Positions 23,051 through 35,515 of a stretch of DNA of 64,000 bases are shown in pieces. Each line of letters begins with the position of its first letter. The first letter of the stretch is position 1. The position numbers and the translations under genes were made by a program. The stretch is from Amoeboaphelidium protococcarum (taxonomy: Eukaryota; Aphelidiomycota; Aphelidea). The notes beneath the pieces are model-generated. The model did not search any database. It saw only the letters and a program-made list of their open reading frames with translations, and was not told the origin of the DNA. The DNA is taken from assembly GCA_023515745.1 (NCBI GenBank), contig JALECJ010000011.1, forward strand, positions 1 to 64,000, given 5' to 3'.

Positions 23051-24774
23051 TCAGTACTGTTTCTGCTCGGCTGATGGTGGAATAAACATGGACTGGATCC
23101 ATGCGAGTATAGACAATAAGGATAACGTGACAAACACCAGATGATGATTTAATGGATACGACATGCCACTCTTTAATGAGTACTGATACATGATACCTCC
23201 AAGCACGGGACCAATCGCTCTAACAAGACTAGCCAAACTCTGAGATATTCCATTAATTAGACCAAGACTGCCCAGAGTCGCCGAGTTGTTAATCATAACC
23301 ATGATGGTGGTGAAAGAGAAGCTACCAGCAGCAACTCTAACCATGTGATGCGCGGCAGTCAATGACCATAGCATGATATTACCAGACTGTCCTCCGTACT
23401 TCTACTGCGCATGCTACTTGGCATCTGTGAGGAAGGCTGTCACAAATATAACTGCAGATTGTACCAGCAAAGAGTCTCTAAACAACAATCTTCTCCTACG
23501 ACGAGCCTCAGCCCAAGGATACACAAAAATCTGGAATAATAGCAACAAGACACCAGCCATGGCCATGGATATACCAACCTCACTACTGGACCAGCCAAGT
23601 CCATTATATTGCTCATCCGTCTGGCAGTATAGAATATAAACTTCCTGGAATATGATTGTAATAAACGCCAGCAATATATACGCCATGATGGTCATTACCG
23701 GAGCATAGTTGGCTCCAAAACAACGCCATTTGTATTCACCAGATTTAACTTCTTATTGTTGCAGCAATTGGGATTGAATTAAAACGTCTTCATCATCATC
23801 TGCATTCACATTAGATATTGCAGAGTGAAAGAGTCCATCAGTAACTTCCTTACTGTCTTCATAACCAAGTAGCCGTTATGATTCGCTTTATAAGTACTCA
23901 GCCTCTGTATCACTGACATTATCTTGCTAAGCATCAATTCTCCGGACTGAATTAGAAGCTTATGCCATTCTGTTTAGAGATTAAGCAATACTGAGCGATG
24001 TGCGCGGGTTAATCAACACTTCATCATCACCATAGCCAACGGGGATATTGAGCCCTTGTCGTCGTCGTCGTCTATTGTGAAGCGACTCTTTGAAATACAC
24101 CAGACCGATTATGAATCCAACTAGCGACACCGTAGCAGACACTAGACACGGTAATAGATAGGGATAGGCGGCAAAAAGAGAACTACCTCCAAATACGCGC
24201 GGATACTTTGCAGCAGGTTCAGCCAGGAGACCACCAATGGCAGAGCCGAGGAGTGACCCGATGCCAAACAACAGTCCAAATATACTAAATCCTATAGTCT
24301 GCGTACTATCATCAGAGATCTCACCCAGGACACACTTGGCCACACCGATATTTCCATTCAAGAATCCACAAGCAAAGCGACATACCAGCGCCCATGTAAA
24401 TGACTTTGACACGCCGAACAGGATCGATGTCAGAACGTTACCAAACAGGCCGAATAGGATAACCGGCTTCCGACCTATCCTATTACTCAGCTAGCCCCAG
24501 AATATAGATGTGAGGAATTGAGCGAACGGGAACGCTGCAGCTATAAATCCAGCATAGAATCCAACATCTCGCACATCTTCACTCAGATTGAAACTTTTGA
24601 TCATGGGCACCATAAATCTACAAATTGTGATTACACACGTATACTGTATTCCTTTAGATGTCATCAAGAACTCCTGCAATAAGATACTTACGGATACAAG
24701 ATTGTAAGCGAGAGTGGCTCCGAGAATATGACGCAAGAAAGCACCACCAGCTATTTTATAAAATCCCTATTCAT
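23051..24774 (-). CDS. MFS transporter, ZIFL/tetracycline-resistance-like, one intron
   Basis: Exon 1 (24774-24692) encodes MNRDFIKQLVVLSCVIFSEP. A 74-nt GTAAGT...GTAG intron (24618-24691) is removed, restoring LTILYPFMVPMIKSF, and exon 2 runs to TGA 23051, for 549 aa. Motif A of the major facilitator superfamily (GQLSNRIGRKPV) follows the second helix, and GFYAGFIAAAFPFAQFLTS matches ZIFL-type proteins. A central loop is Asp/Glu/Gln-rich, and twelve hydrophobic segments are expected. The substrate is unknown. A frame continuing through the intron to an alternative N-terminus exists but lacks the first helix consensus. Confidence 0.88.
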
Positions 24775-24981
24775 ATTAATCTACCACCAAGGTATTATAT
24801 AGAACGCTACTTGTCCGATACAGTTCTGTGTAATCAAAGTTGAAGAGAAAATTTAAAAAAAATTGTTTGAAAATTTGGATCGATCGTGAGTTCCCCTGTA
24901 GGTTTGAGAATTTACTCACAGTACAGTAGTGGAAGCTATCCTTTTTTTAATAATCTTAACTATCTACAAGAGGACTGAAAT

Positions 24982-26133
24982 ATGACTAAGAGTCATGCAT
25001 CACTATATAGAGATACGGCGATATTGGCCCCGATGGTGCGCACTGGGTCACTTCCTATGCGTCGACTGTGTTTAGATTATGGCGCCGATTTGGTATATTC
25101 ACCAGAGTTTATAGATCGAGCCGTGCTGAATTTTGAACGCGTCGTCAATGATGAACTGGGTATTATCGAGTACATTGACCGCGATAAGAGGCGACGTGTA
25201 TTTGCACTAGATCAGTCTGTGGAGTAGGGTAAACTGATATTCTAGATGGGCACCGCTGATAAAGATCTGGCTGTGCGCGCCGCTAATATGGTGATTGATG
25301 ATGTCACTGGTATTGATATCAACTGCGGTTGCCCAAAGCATTTCTCTATCCATGGCGGTATGGGCAGTGCATTGTTAAAGAATCCAGATAATTTATGCTC
25401 CATACTCAGTGCTCTCGTGGAAGATGTAGTACATGGTCGTAAATCAAAGCCGGTGACTTGTAAAATTAGAATAGTGCCGCCTCCGCAAGGATAATAGAAC
25501 GATAAAGGCGAGCATGAAGAGTTTAGCACATACTTACAAGATCGGATCTAGGATACAGTTAAGCTGGTGGGTAGATTGCAAGATACTGGAATATGTGCGC
25601 TGGCCATTCACGCAAGATTGCCATCGGAGCGATATGAGACTGATGCTCATTAGGAGGTGTTTAGACGCGTGAAAGAAGCTCTGGATATTCCCGTGATTGC
25701 GAATGGAGATGTCTTTTCTCAGGAGGATATCAAGCGTGTCAGGGAAGATTACGGAGTGGATGGTGTGATGATTGCCCGGGCTGCCTAATCTAATGCCTCG
25801 GTATTCAGGCGAGAGGGACCATTGCCAGTTGTGGAAGTGGCGCGTGAATACCTGCAACATTCAATCAGGTACCATAATGCATATCAGAATACCAAGTTTG
25901 TTCTTAATGCAATGATGCCGCAGCGAAAGCGAATGACTGCAGAGCAGCGGGAACTTCCGTTAAAGTTACAGCGCGCTAAATCTATGCAGGATTTGATGAG
26001 TGCTCTCGGCGTATCGTAAGACTAAGATGCTCTGCTGAATGGAAGTGATCGAATGCACAATGCAATCAATGATGATTTGTGCCCATATATCCCTAGAGAA
26101 ACTTATATGCCACCACAAAAAGGAGTAGAATGA
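24982..26133 (+). CDS. DUS2: tRNA-dihydrouridine synthase 2
   Basis: The 383-aa frame from ATG 24982 to TGA 26131 has the FMN-binding TIM barrel of DUS enzymes. It opens ILAPMVRTGSLPMRRLCLDY, followed by GADLVYSPEFID, the catalytic-loop segment GIDINCGCPKHFSIHGGMGS with the active Cys, CALAIHAR and IPVIANGDVF, and VDGVMIARAA. The order and wording match eukaryotic Dus2, which reduces U20 in tRNA. The double-stranded RNA-binding domain of animal DUS2 is absent. It is convergent with the DnaJ gene, with 48 nt between the stops. Confidence 0.94.
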
Positions 26134-26181
26134 TAGTTATGATTATATAATACTTTTAATGAGTTCAAACCATTTATAATT

Positions 26182-27537
26182 TCATTTCGATATCCTTTCA
26201 AGTTCCTGGCAATATCGCTGAAATTCTCCAGTTCCCTTTTTACACTCTTTAGTCAGTGCGCTGATGTATTACTCTTCTACTTGCTTTTCAAATTGTATCA
26301 CTTGGCCGGATGATCCACCAGTATTAGTATTACGATTAGCATCAGTTGATTACTATTACTTTGCTTGCATCCATGCCTGAGGAAAGTTGTAAGGATTAAC
26401 GTAGTATGGCACATTTCTCTACTATGTAAACAGCTTGTAATTGTATGCAGAGGATGGATGGAACGAATATGATGGAGCAAAACCGCTACCGTATTAGCCA
26501 GAGGGAGACAGAACTGCAGAGTACATTGTGGATATTAAACCGTTCAATATCTAGGCCACAATGACAATTATGAAAGGTAAAAACTGAATATATCTAAACC
26601 AGGAGGCAGCTGCAGCATTAGCCCGTTCCTCTTCATTATCATCAAGTGATGATTAACTACTTCCCCTCCTACGACCGCCTCTGTTCATACCACCATGATT
26701 TCCAAATGGATGATGATGCCTCTATCGAATGATCCTAGGCCTACCATCAAGACCAATAGTAACACCGGCTCCACCAAATCCACCAGATGACATGAAAGGA
26801 TTATCCATGGAAGATGTCATACCGCCAAAGAACATGTTGAAGATATCTTCCGGGCTCATCTCTGGCACGTATTCATCCTAACCGTAATGCGCATACCTGC
26901 CGCGAGTTCCACCAGCAGCTCCGAATGGGAATTAAGCACCGGCACCACTACTAAAAGGTGATGATTGTGAAGGACCACCGCGCTTTAAACCATCAACACC
27001 AAACTAATCATAAATCCTCCGTTTATCATCATTACTCAGCACTTGGAATGCAGTGCCAACTAATTTAAACGCCTCCGAAGCATTAGGCGCACCATTCTTA
27101 TCAGGATGGACTTATAAGGCAATTTTGCGGTAAGATTTCTTGATATGAGCCTCTGTCACTTGTGATGAAGACTTATCGAGTTGTAGTATTCCATAATAGT
27201 CATTCTTATTCTACAGGATCCGCTGCACCACCGCGACATGCTCTTCTGTATAAGTTCGCTCTTACTCCGCCTAATTGCTTAAATCTTCATTGTTACTATT
27301 ACTCCTACTCTATTCTCCATTTGTTCGCTACTAGGAGTTATCGCCATTCAGAGTATCGCTTGATTAAGATTTCAATTTAGTCTCACATAATCGCACCACC
27401 GAGTCCGCTTCATCCAACGAAGGATACAAAGACTATGATTTCTTGGCAAATTTTAACGCTCTAGCATAATCGCCATCTTTGTAATATCCTTTAGCTATAT
27501 CAATGCACTTTATAGCCTCGTCTTTATTAGACTCCAT
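26182..27537 (-). CDS. Membrane-anchored DnaJ (DNAJB12/B14-like)
   Basis: The 451-aa protein starts at ATG 27537. A TPR-like N-terminus ([27 protein letters not shown]) precedes the J domain (DYYGILQL...SYRKIALQVHPDKNG...RRIYDQFG) with the HPD motif. A Gly/Phe/His-rich region follows, then one membrane segment ([20 protein letters not shown]) and a C-terminal region like the DUF1977 domain. The architecture is that of ER-resident DNAJB12/DNAJB14, which recruit cytosolic Hsp70 in ER-associated degradation. There is no intron. Confidence 0.9.
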
Positions 27538-28545
27538 TCCTCTCTATACAGTATTGTGCGTGATCCGATTAGCTTAACCTCAGTTTAACTAGAAAGAAAC
27601 GTTACAATTAGCGAAAGAGAAGATTAACGGGCTCTAAATTGCCAAAACTTGATTATCACATTGCAGGGGGAAATTGTGCTCCAGATGAACTGTTGCTCAT
27701 CCACAGGATGAAAGCATGTCAATATAAATGATAATTAGGAAATCGCGGAGATCCTCTTAGAGCCATCTGCCATCGACAGCGATGAATGAGGCTGATTGTT
27801 TGAGATGATTAGTTCAAAGCGTCAACTGGGTGAGCGTATGGGTTTCTCGAAATATGACATTTATAGATGCGTACTACAGTATAACGTGCCGCAGAAATGC
27901 ATGCATGTACGTCAAGCAAGCGTGGGCCGATTTGCATAAAAACTTGTTCAAACTCAACTTCGCGTAAAGTATCGCGGTCGATGAAAATAACTACGGTGGC
28001 GACAGGCAGCTATTTGCAAAGCGAAAAGTGAAGATGAAAGGTGAAAACAAGAGAGAGAGAGTGCAGTGTTGGTAGTAATTACTTTACTGATTGATTTTTT
28101 ATTCATTGCTCTAGCGCTGAACAGCACTTTCGATTTATCTTGTAGTACAGTAGTAGCCATGAAATGCGGCCAATGGATTCAGAATTGTCCAGAGAGATGA
28201 GGTGAAGGAGGAGGAGGAGGAGCTCTTGTTAAATGTGTTGACGAGAAGGAGACTGATCATACCATTAGAAACTTCAGAAACCTCAACACAAAACTCCAGA
28301 GGGGACAATTCATGAATGTGATGAGAACCACAACAGCAAAGCAATTCAGACTACCAGTGTATGGGGAAACTCTTGCCAGAGGACTCGATCAACTCTTAAC
28401 TATTGACTACAGAGCAGATACGGGGGACCTCGGCAACTTTCGAATGGAACTTCTATATATTCTATTATCTATGAGATGTGACTGCTGCGCCTCCAATGAA
28501 ATGACTATATATACAAATGAAATGAGACTACGGAGGACACAGAAA

Positions 28546-28870
28546 ACTCTTGCAATGACGCCTATGATCTAGCTACAGCGCCATGTACAAAGGAGGATGA
28601 TGATGATGATGAGATGCAGCCAAAGGAGCCTATGAATGGGGACTACGGCACCAGTGGCATTGAGATGAGGATATACTCTTGCAGACTACGCCTATGATCT
28701 AGCTACGGCGCATCTGCAAAGGACGAGGACAATGATGATGATGTAAAGCCAAACGAGCCTATGACAATAAACTACGGCCCGATGGCAGTGGGATGAGGAA
28801 CTACTGTTGCAAATGACGCCTTGATTGACAGACTACGACGCCATTTGCAAACTATGACAAGCAGCCGCCA
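28546..28870 (+). repeat. Imperfect tandem repeat, about 125-129 bp unit, 2.5-3 copies
   Basis: Units begin near 28546, 28675 and 28800. The first two share long near-identical segments (actcttgca, then cgcctatgatctagctac, then caaagga, a GAT run, gagcctatga and actacgg). The third is degraded. Reading one unit gives an acidic peptide (CNDAYDLATAPCTKEDDDDD), but small indels put successive units in different frames, arguing against a conserved coding repeat. Confidence 0.65.
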
Positions 28871-29802
28871 GAGGAGTCTAAGAATTTTCACTGCGACTCC
28901 AGCGGCAAGGACACAAGACGAGATGACTCTATTCTATCCAACGCAACTAGCCAGCCCAACGAGAGAGAGAGATATATATATATGTAGAGGCAGGACCGGC
29001 CAAGATGCGCACAGAGAGTGGATAGAACAGAGATAGAGAGAGAGGACAACCACAACACAGTATGCCTTGTATTGCAATTGTCCAGAGAGGGAGACTTACG
29101 GAGAGGAAGCGGAGACAAAGACAGGTGCACATTTTTAGCCTAGGACCATGATTGAAGTCCAGATGATCAATGAGATGAGGCAGCACCACAGATTTTATAG
29201 TCTTGTCAGCTTCCACCAGCTCCATTGTAATTTTACTTGGCATTGGCATTATGGGAACAATGATTGAATTTTTTTTCATTTTCCTGCCAATGCCAAGGCG
29301 GTGCGCGGGTCAGGCATACCAGTTACTAGCTACCATTGCATTTGTAGTACCAACCAGGCCAAGCCAACCAGACGAAGATTACTTATGGACATTCAAAGAG
29401 TGAGAGAGTGAGAGAGAGAGAGAGAGTCCAGCGGTTGGCGAGGCAGAGTTGGCAGATGAATTATTATTATTATTATTATTTATGGCAATTAGCTATCTCA
29501 GAGACCCGCGCACCAGAAGATACCAGCTATAACCTATGACGGTTATAGCATTTTGATTATGAACCCAGCTCTTTGCTGGGCAGACTTTTCTTTACTGGCC
29601 ATACCAGACCAACACCACCACCCCCTCTTTTCCAACTCCATGTGGGCCATCATGACCCACTCCCAGCCACCAAATCAGCTTCTTCACGGCCAAAGACGGC
29701 CAGGTCCAGCCCAAGATGACACTGGACAGACTTGTTCGCAGCCTTCTATACCACGACGCCAAAGACCAATACCCACTGGCCAGCTGCAGGTCCAATAGAA
29801 CG

Positions 29803-30430
29803 ACAACACAACCTCTGGTGTCGTCGTGACACAAGCCAGCACTAGAGGACCAGCACAAGCTCCTTCATCCAGCCAGAGACCGAGAGGAAAGAGACCGCCA
29901 GAGATACAACTTTGACTAGGCGAAGAGGCAGCAAACAAGCAGAGAACAATCAATTTTTAAAAGCAGAGAGCAGAGGACTCCTTGCTGAGATCTAATAAGA
30001 ACAGCCCAACAAAAATGAGGGCATTATTATAGAGAGCCAATCGCAGCCAACTAACAGCTGCGAGGTTGACCAAGTTCTTTTTTGAAGCGCCAACAATTAG
30101 ACGACATGCTACCGAGAGCGTTCTATACTTTAAAGCCATATTTTCGGCTAATATCCTGGACTTTGCAACCTCAATCCTCATAACGCCAACTAAATACTCA
30201 CAAACTTAGAAGCTGATGGTCTGATAGCATGGAAACACAACCTCTGGTGCTTCCATAGCACAAGCCAGCACTACAGACCAGCACAAGCTCCTCCGACCAG
30301 CTTCTTGACCAGCGGACGAGACTCCCAGAAGTGAGATCTTTGACAAGGTAGTAGAGGTACAATCAAGACTTTAATTACAAATTTTCATTTAGTTTACTCA
30401 TTTGCACAGAGCAGAGGACTCCGTGTTGCT
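29803..30430 (+). repeat. Direct duplication, about 430 bp period, two diverged copies
   Basis: Copy 1 (29803-29990) and copy 2 (30233-30430) share acacaacctctggtg, cacaagccagcacta, ccagcacaagctcct and gcagaggactcc in the same order and similar spacing. Between these blocks the copies differ by substitutions and indels. The function is unknown. Confidence 0.65.
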
Positions 30431-32674
30431 TTTTTTATAATCACCTCATCCATTAGTGTAAGGATGGGTGCTTTAGATATGACGACATCAATTCTTACAA
30501 AGTTAATATATAGGTGAACCACCACGTTCTTTTAAGGATTCTAGCAATATTTTAGAATACTTTAACTCCAGTATTACAGTTAAGCATTAGACAGTTCACT
30601 GCTTATCGCCAGCACAATCTGCACTCATAAGGCGCAGCAGATGTAGTTTTTTCATTACGACACAGACGTCATACAAGACAACAATGACAATTACAAGTCT
30701 TCAGGCGACTAACACGCAGAGAGAGCTTCTATTCTATCTAGTATAGAGTAAGAGCCAGTCAGAAAGATAAACGATATGTGACTTTTTTTCTCCAAATCGG
30801 TGTTAACAAACGTGAGGAAAGAACCAGCATAACTTGAGTTATTGCATAGAGTTCCATGTTCAATAAGAAGGGGTGTATGGTCAGCATACACACCAAGCAA
30901 AGTCTGATTATCCTTTGTAAAATAGCAGCGTTTTCAGCTTGTAAACAATGAGCCAGAGACACATTTTCCATTAAGCTTTATCAACCAGCAGCAAACCAGA
31001 AGACGACATCCAATTAACTCTGCAAGCGATTATAGTACAGAGGCTCAATGACCAGTCAGCAGTTTCAAGTCAAGGACCTTTCACAAAAGAGCAGTAGTTC
31101 TCTGACGAATACAAGCATCAAATGAAAGCATAGTTCAGGACTCACCAAGTTGGTACTGCATATAGCATGAACCTTGTTAAAGAAAAGCAAACAACAACAA
31201 TAACAACTTCACAGACACCCAAAACCTTGTGAGAGCAAAGCAAACACAGTCGACCCCAAAGTCATGTTCCGATATCACTAATAAAGAAGAGCGCAAAACC
31301 CATGGAGCCAGCCTCTTCTATTGCTTTTGTATAGTAAACAGCTACAACCAATTATGAATTGAAGACACAGCCAGAACCTTGTCATCGAAGCATTCTTGAT
31401 AAGTCAAAGTAGCATGAACCTACACACATAGAACTACATAAAATGAATAAACGAGCTAAATCTGTTAAATATATACATACCGGATTAGAGACAATGACCA
31501 TGAGAGTAGCTTTGAAAGGTCAGCCATAGATGGATAAAGAGACAGAGGGGAGCCTTGACAGTGTCTTGTGACTAAGAGAAGTTCCAGCAAAGAGGACAGC
31601 GATTAAACACCAGCTCGACATCATGGACCACAGTAGAGGAGCAGCATTCTTCACCAGTAAGGATCCGGAGGATTGTCCAGAGACCATCAGCATGGAGCTG
31701 GAACGAGCGAGCAGGAGACGGATTGTTTCAGGTGCAGAGAGAGGAGACAGACAGCCAAACTGAGCAGATAGCAAGCGAGCACCAGAACCATCACTCAAGC
31801 AAGTAGATAGGACACTATACTGGCATATCGGATGAGATAAACGCATAGCGAACATAAGAGTGTAATAATCGATTGTTATCATAAGAGAAGAAGAGAGTGT
31901 GATATGGGACAGTGGGAATGTTTGATTCTTCCCCCACACTTTGTTTCAGATCTGAAACGTGGCTTGAGTGAAACGGGGACCACCAAATGGCAACCGGGTC
32001 AGTTCTTGATCAATTTCTTTGGGAATAAGCTCATCTGCCGTTTCAGAAAACGATCTATCGATCGGTACTAATATTATATGTACTCGAGTTTGGTGAGTTA
32101 TATTAAGTAAGCTATAGGATTGAGTGGTTGTCCGGATTAGGAAGCTCGCGCGCGCTCCGTCGCTGAAACGAAACCGGTCTGGACCGAGGGCCGATATCGA
32201 ACAATGCGGCCGCCAGAGTAAAGGAAAGTGCACAATATAAAACTGGTAGTCAGTGAGGACTTAGTACTGTATTATCGCTGATATCAATGGTATATCTGTA
32301 ACTTTTTATTCCCAAACATTGGTATTCCTGTTAGTTTGAAATGTAATCTAATAGGCCAACCTTCACCTTCCAAAAACTATTTTCCGGAAGCCAGACCGCA
32401 CACTCTTGTACACATACTTGTATTTTTACTAACCTTATAGCAGTTTTATATAGTTTGCATCTGTTATGTGTATTATTCACAGCTTCTCCCAGCTGTATTT
32501 TTCAACTATGATCTGGGTCTGATGTGTCTTATGTCTGGTTGCAACAAGTAAATATGCTGGATGTGAGAGGTTCAATAAAGTATCCGTAATATGTGAGAAA
32601 TGTACAATACAATAATAAATATACTACACTCGCAACATCTTAGCTTTCAAGTTAACCACGTACCACAGTAAAAA

Positions 32675-35515
32675 TCAAAGCTCATTTACTCTAGTCAAGT
32701 ACCGCACAATATCACCGACAAGTTCCAGTTCATTAGAATTGAGAGCTTTTTTGAGGAGAGATATTTACAGTTCTTTGGTGACGGACGTTGGCTATTGAGT
32801 TTGCAATATAATCAGGCAAGATGCGGCCACCTGCACCTCTTCAGCTTCTAAACATTATTAGAACAACTAGAGAGGACTACCCACCACAGAGAAGAGGTAA
32901 TCCCACATCGTAAACTCTGTCTTCCTTGCGCAATTCACAACAATTTTGCGATACTGCTAGAAATTCTAGAGATACTAGATCAACCGAGGAAGCATATTCT
33001 TGGTTGATGGAGATACAGCTTGGTTATCTGAGAACATTTAAAACTCCTGTGCCACCACTTTATGAAGCATTATCTCCATCGAGTGGCCGAAATACTCAAA
33101 GTCTTGAAAAAAGGCACCAAACTCCAGAGCTTCTTGATAGAGTTACTAATCCAAAAGACTCTTGACAAAATAGTGAATAAATAGAAATGTCTTTCCATGC
33201 GACTGGAATTAAAGTGAATGCAAATTCTCACCAGTATTAGAACCTGCGTTAGACAACATCGTCAAAGACTATTCTACGCCAACAATGATTCCTTTATGGA
33301 ACAGAACGCCAAACGGGTAAAAGTCGAGCTTCAATTCTAATGGCTTTCGAGGAGCCCATCTAAAGTTCGCAGATGTCTATAGAAGCAAATTAATCCATAT
33401 CCTAACTCTATGGCCGTCATAAGCCCATAAAGCGTTAAACATGGTCCCAATTGGTTTGCGCGGATAGAACGGCCAACAAAATTCAATCTTTTACGCAATC
33501 AAACAAGACTGAGGGCTTTCACTGCTATCGATAGACTGGGGGTATGGTGGATTAACGAGTGATAAATTACCTCCAGAAAGGACAATATAAGGAGCATCCT
33601 TAATACGCTCATTGAGATTCGAATAATCAGTAATAGGCAGAAACCAATCTATAAACTATAAGCACAGCGGTGAAGTTGATAAAGTATTTAAAGATTACTC
33701 TGATAATAATCGCATCTACAGGAAGGAATTACCACTAGCTACAGCATCTTCAAGCACATAATGCATCACTTAGAGTTCATCATCAACAACTAGCAAATGA
33801 TTATAAAGAATGTTCAGCTTTATAAGTTGACTCTACAGCGGAACTGATATCAGGACTTTTGAAGGATCAAGTGATTGTCTTGAGTCCACCACTATCAATG
33901 CTTTCTGCTTCTAAATATGATCAAAAACACCAGCTATAAGGTAATGCTTAAACCAAATAAGGCCGCCTTAAACTTCATATCTGTTCTCGCATTCTTCATT
34001 TACGAATAACTTCCACTTATTAGAAGACTTTTGATATATAGCAAAGCCTCTGCGTCCGGCCACAGCGATTCGACTGCCATCATTATTAGCACATGCATAA
34101 CGCACTGGACCTTGCAACTGAATATATTGTTACGGAATAAGCACCACTTTGTATACACTTACAGGATGCACGGGCTCAACATTCTACTTGACATCAACGT
34201 CTGAATGATTATATAGATGTAAACTATCAGCAGATACTAGAAATGGATTTCTCATGTTATCTTTAACATTGCAAGTGGTCAATGAATTCTTACCAAATTG
34301 CATTTACACCACCTGACAGTCAGCGCGGGATACTATATTCAAAGAGTAGCTCAAGAAATCCCAAAATAGTGCATTACCGTTTTTCATGATAACAGATTCA
34401 TTTTCATTATTATTACCATTACTAATTGTAAATTATTCACCTCTATTCGTAATCGTACTGAATATACATTTGCCAAAGACAGAGTAAACAGCAAATCCAC
34501 CTGCCGCATAACTCAGCGCCATAGCATATCCATCGTGTGTCCAACTAAATGCGCTAGTTGATCCACTAGATTCATAACTCGGACATTTGATCTTATTGAC
34601 TTATCTCGTCTTCAATTACTCAGAGACTCTATAATTAATAAGCAGGCCATCAGAAGTAAGAACAGTTAGCAACCTAAAAGGAGCATTAAAAGCAATAGAT
34701 TTAATTTTCAATACAACGTCCACATCATCAACATCGCGACATGATAGATGAGCAAATTCTCTATACTATGCATCTTTATCAGCAGGTGATAGCAACGAAG
34801 ACACCTTGTATAAGAACATTGAATCATCATCCAGGAATAGTACGGCAATATCCATAAGAGTATCAACATGTACAGATAGCAGATGGCAGCCGGTATTGTC
34901 AATATGATACACCAAGTCCTGAAAGAAGTCCTTGTTAGCTTCGCTGATAACTCCAACTGATGTAGATAATTAAAGTATCGACTGAGAGTCGTCCAGAAAG
35001 ACCAGTACACATTCAGGAGACAGGAACGCTGCATCTTATATGGTATGACTCAAGCTGTATTGACCAGCTAACGCCAACTTTACAGAGGCAATATTAAATC
35101 CTGCATCTATAGTCTCATCTGTTTAGAAAGCAAACTGGTATCTATTCATGCCACCACCATATTAATCATCATCATTGTTTTCTGGGCTCAGCCTTAACAG
35201 AGTAGCGGATTAATCGCAAAGTAATAGTATACAGTTATCATCATGACTCCATATAATCTTACTCACTTGCTAGACAATTACAGAATCCAGCTATATTGAA
35301 CAAACTTTAATCAAATTCTACACAGATAGATTCAAAATTATAAGAGAGAACTCTGAGTAAATTTATCATACCTTAGACACATACAGTTCAAGCTAGCCAT
35401 TTGATTAGAGTATACAAAAGTAATTTCTGCTAGAGCTGACAGACCACTACCGCTAACTGATATCCTACCACGGAATATGCTTATATATTCTAATAGTGTC
35501 AGTCGCAAAATACAT
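32675..35515 (-). CDS. RIC1: RIC1, Rab6 GEF complex subunit, one intron
   Basis: Exon 1 (35515-35372) encodes MYFATDTIRIYKHIPW and a first WD strand. A 54-nt GT-AG intron (35318-35371) contains an in-frame TGA, and exon 2 runs to TGA 32675, for 928 aa. The N-terminal half is a WD beta-propeller (KIIWSHDDNCILLL, FSWTHDGYAMALSY, YACANNDGSRIAVAGRRGFA). The C-terminal helical RIC1 domain includes GKTFLFIHYFVKSLLDQ, NMLPRLIQYLQNFQQYRKIV and VNCARKTEFTMWDYLFSVVG, close to the human sequence. RIC1-RGP1 activates Rab6 at the Golgi. The frame upstream of the ATG is open into the preceding histidine kinase. Confidence 0.92.

Larger units (their letters stand above)
27538..32674. other. 5.1 kb island with no convincing gene; repeats and microsatellites
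   Basis: Open frames here are short, overlap in all phases and show no family. Some minus-strand frames (for example 31520-31939 and 31946-32233) are open for 95-140 codons, but lack ATG starts and look compositional. The plus strand is rich in CCAG/GACCAG words and in GA runs. Simple repeats include (GGA)n near 28207, (GAT)n near 28596-28610, GA/TA runs near 28960-28984, GA runs near 29400-29428 and (ATT)n near 29459-29481. Two larger internal repeat families are listed separately. A GC-rich spot lies near 32130-32220. It could be micronucleus-limited DNA, a decayed element or a long non-coding region. Confidence 0.55.

Noticed and set aside
24491-24736. Alternative N-terminus of the MFS transporter read through the intron
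   Set aside because: Splicing the 74-nt intron gives the family-typical first helix (FSEPLSLTILYP) joined to FMVPMIKSF; the unspliced reading lacks it.
31520-32233. Two minus-strand frames of about 140 and 95 codons in the gene-poor island
   Set aside because: No ATG starts, no recognisable protein, Ser/Leu-rich composition expected from the local base bias, and no link to a neighbouring exon.
32821-33165. Plus-strand frame of 114 codons starting with ATG and ending in TGA
   Set aside because: It lies entirely antisense to the C-terminal RIC1 domain, whose minus-strand reading matches the conserved family sequence; the plus frame has no family and is a shadow.
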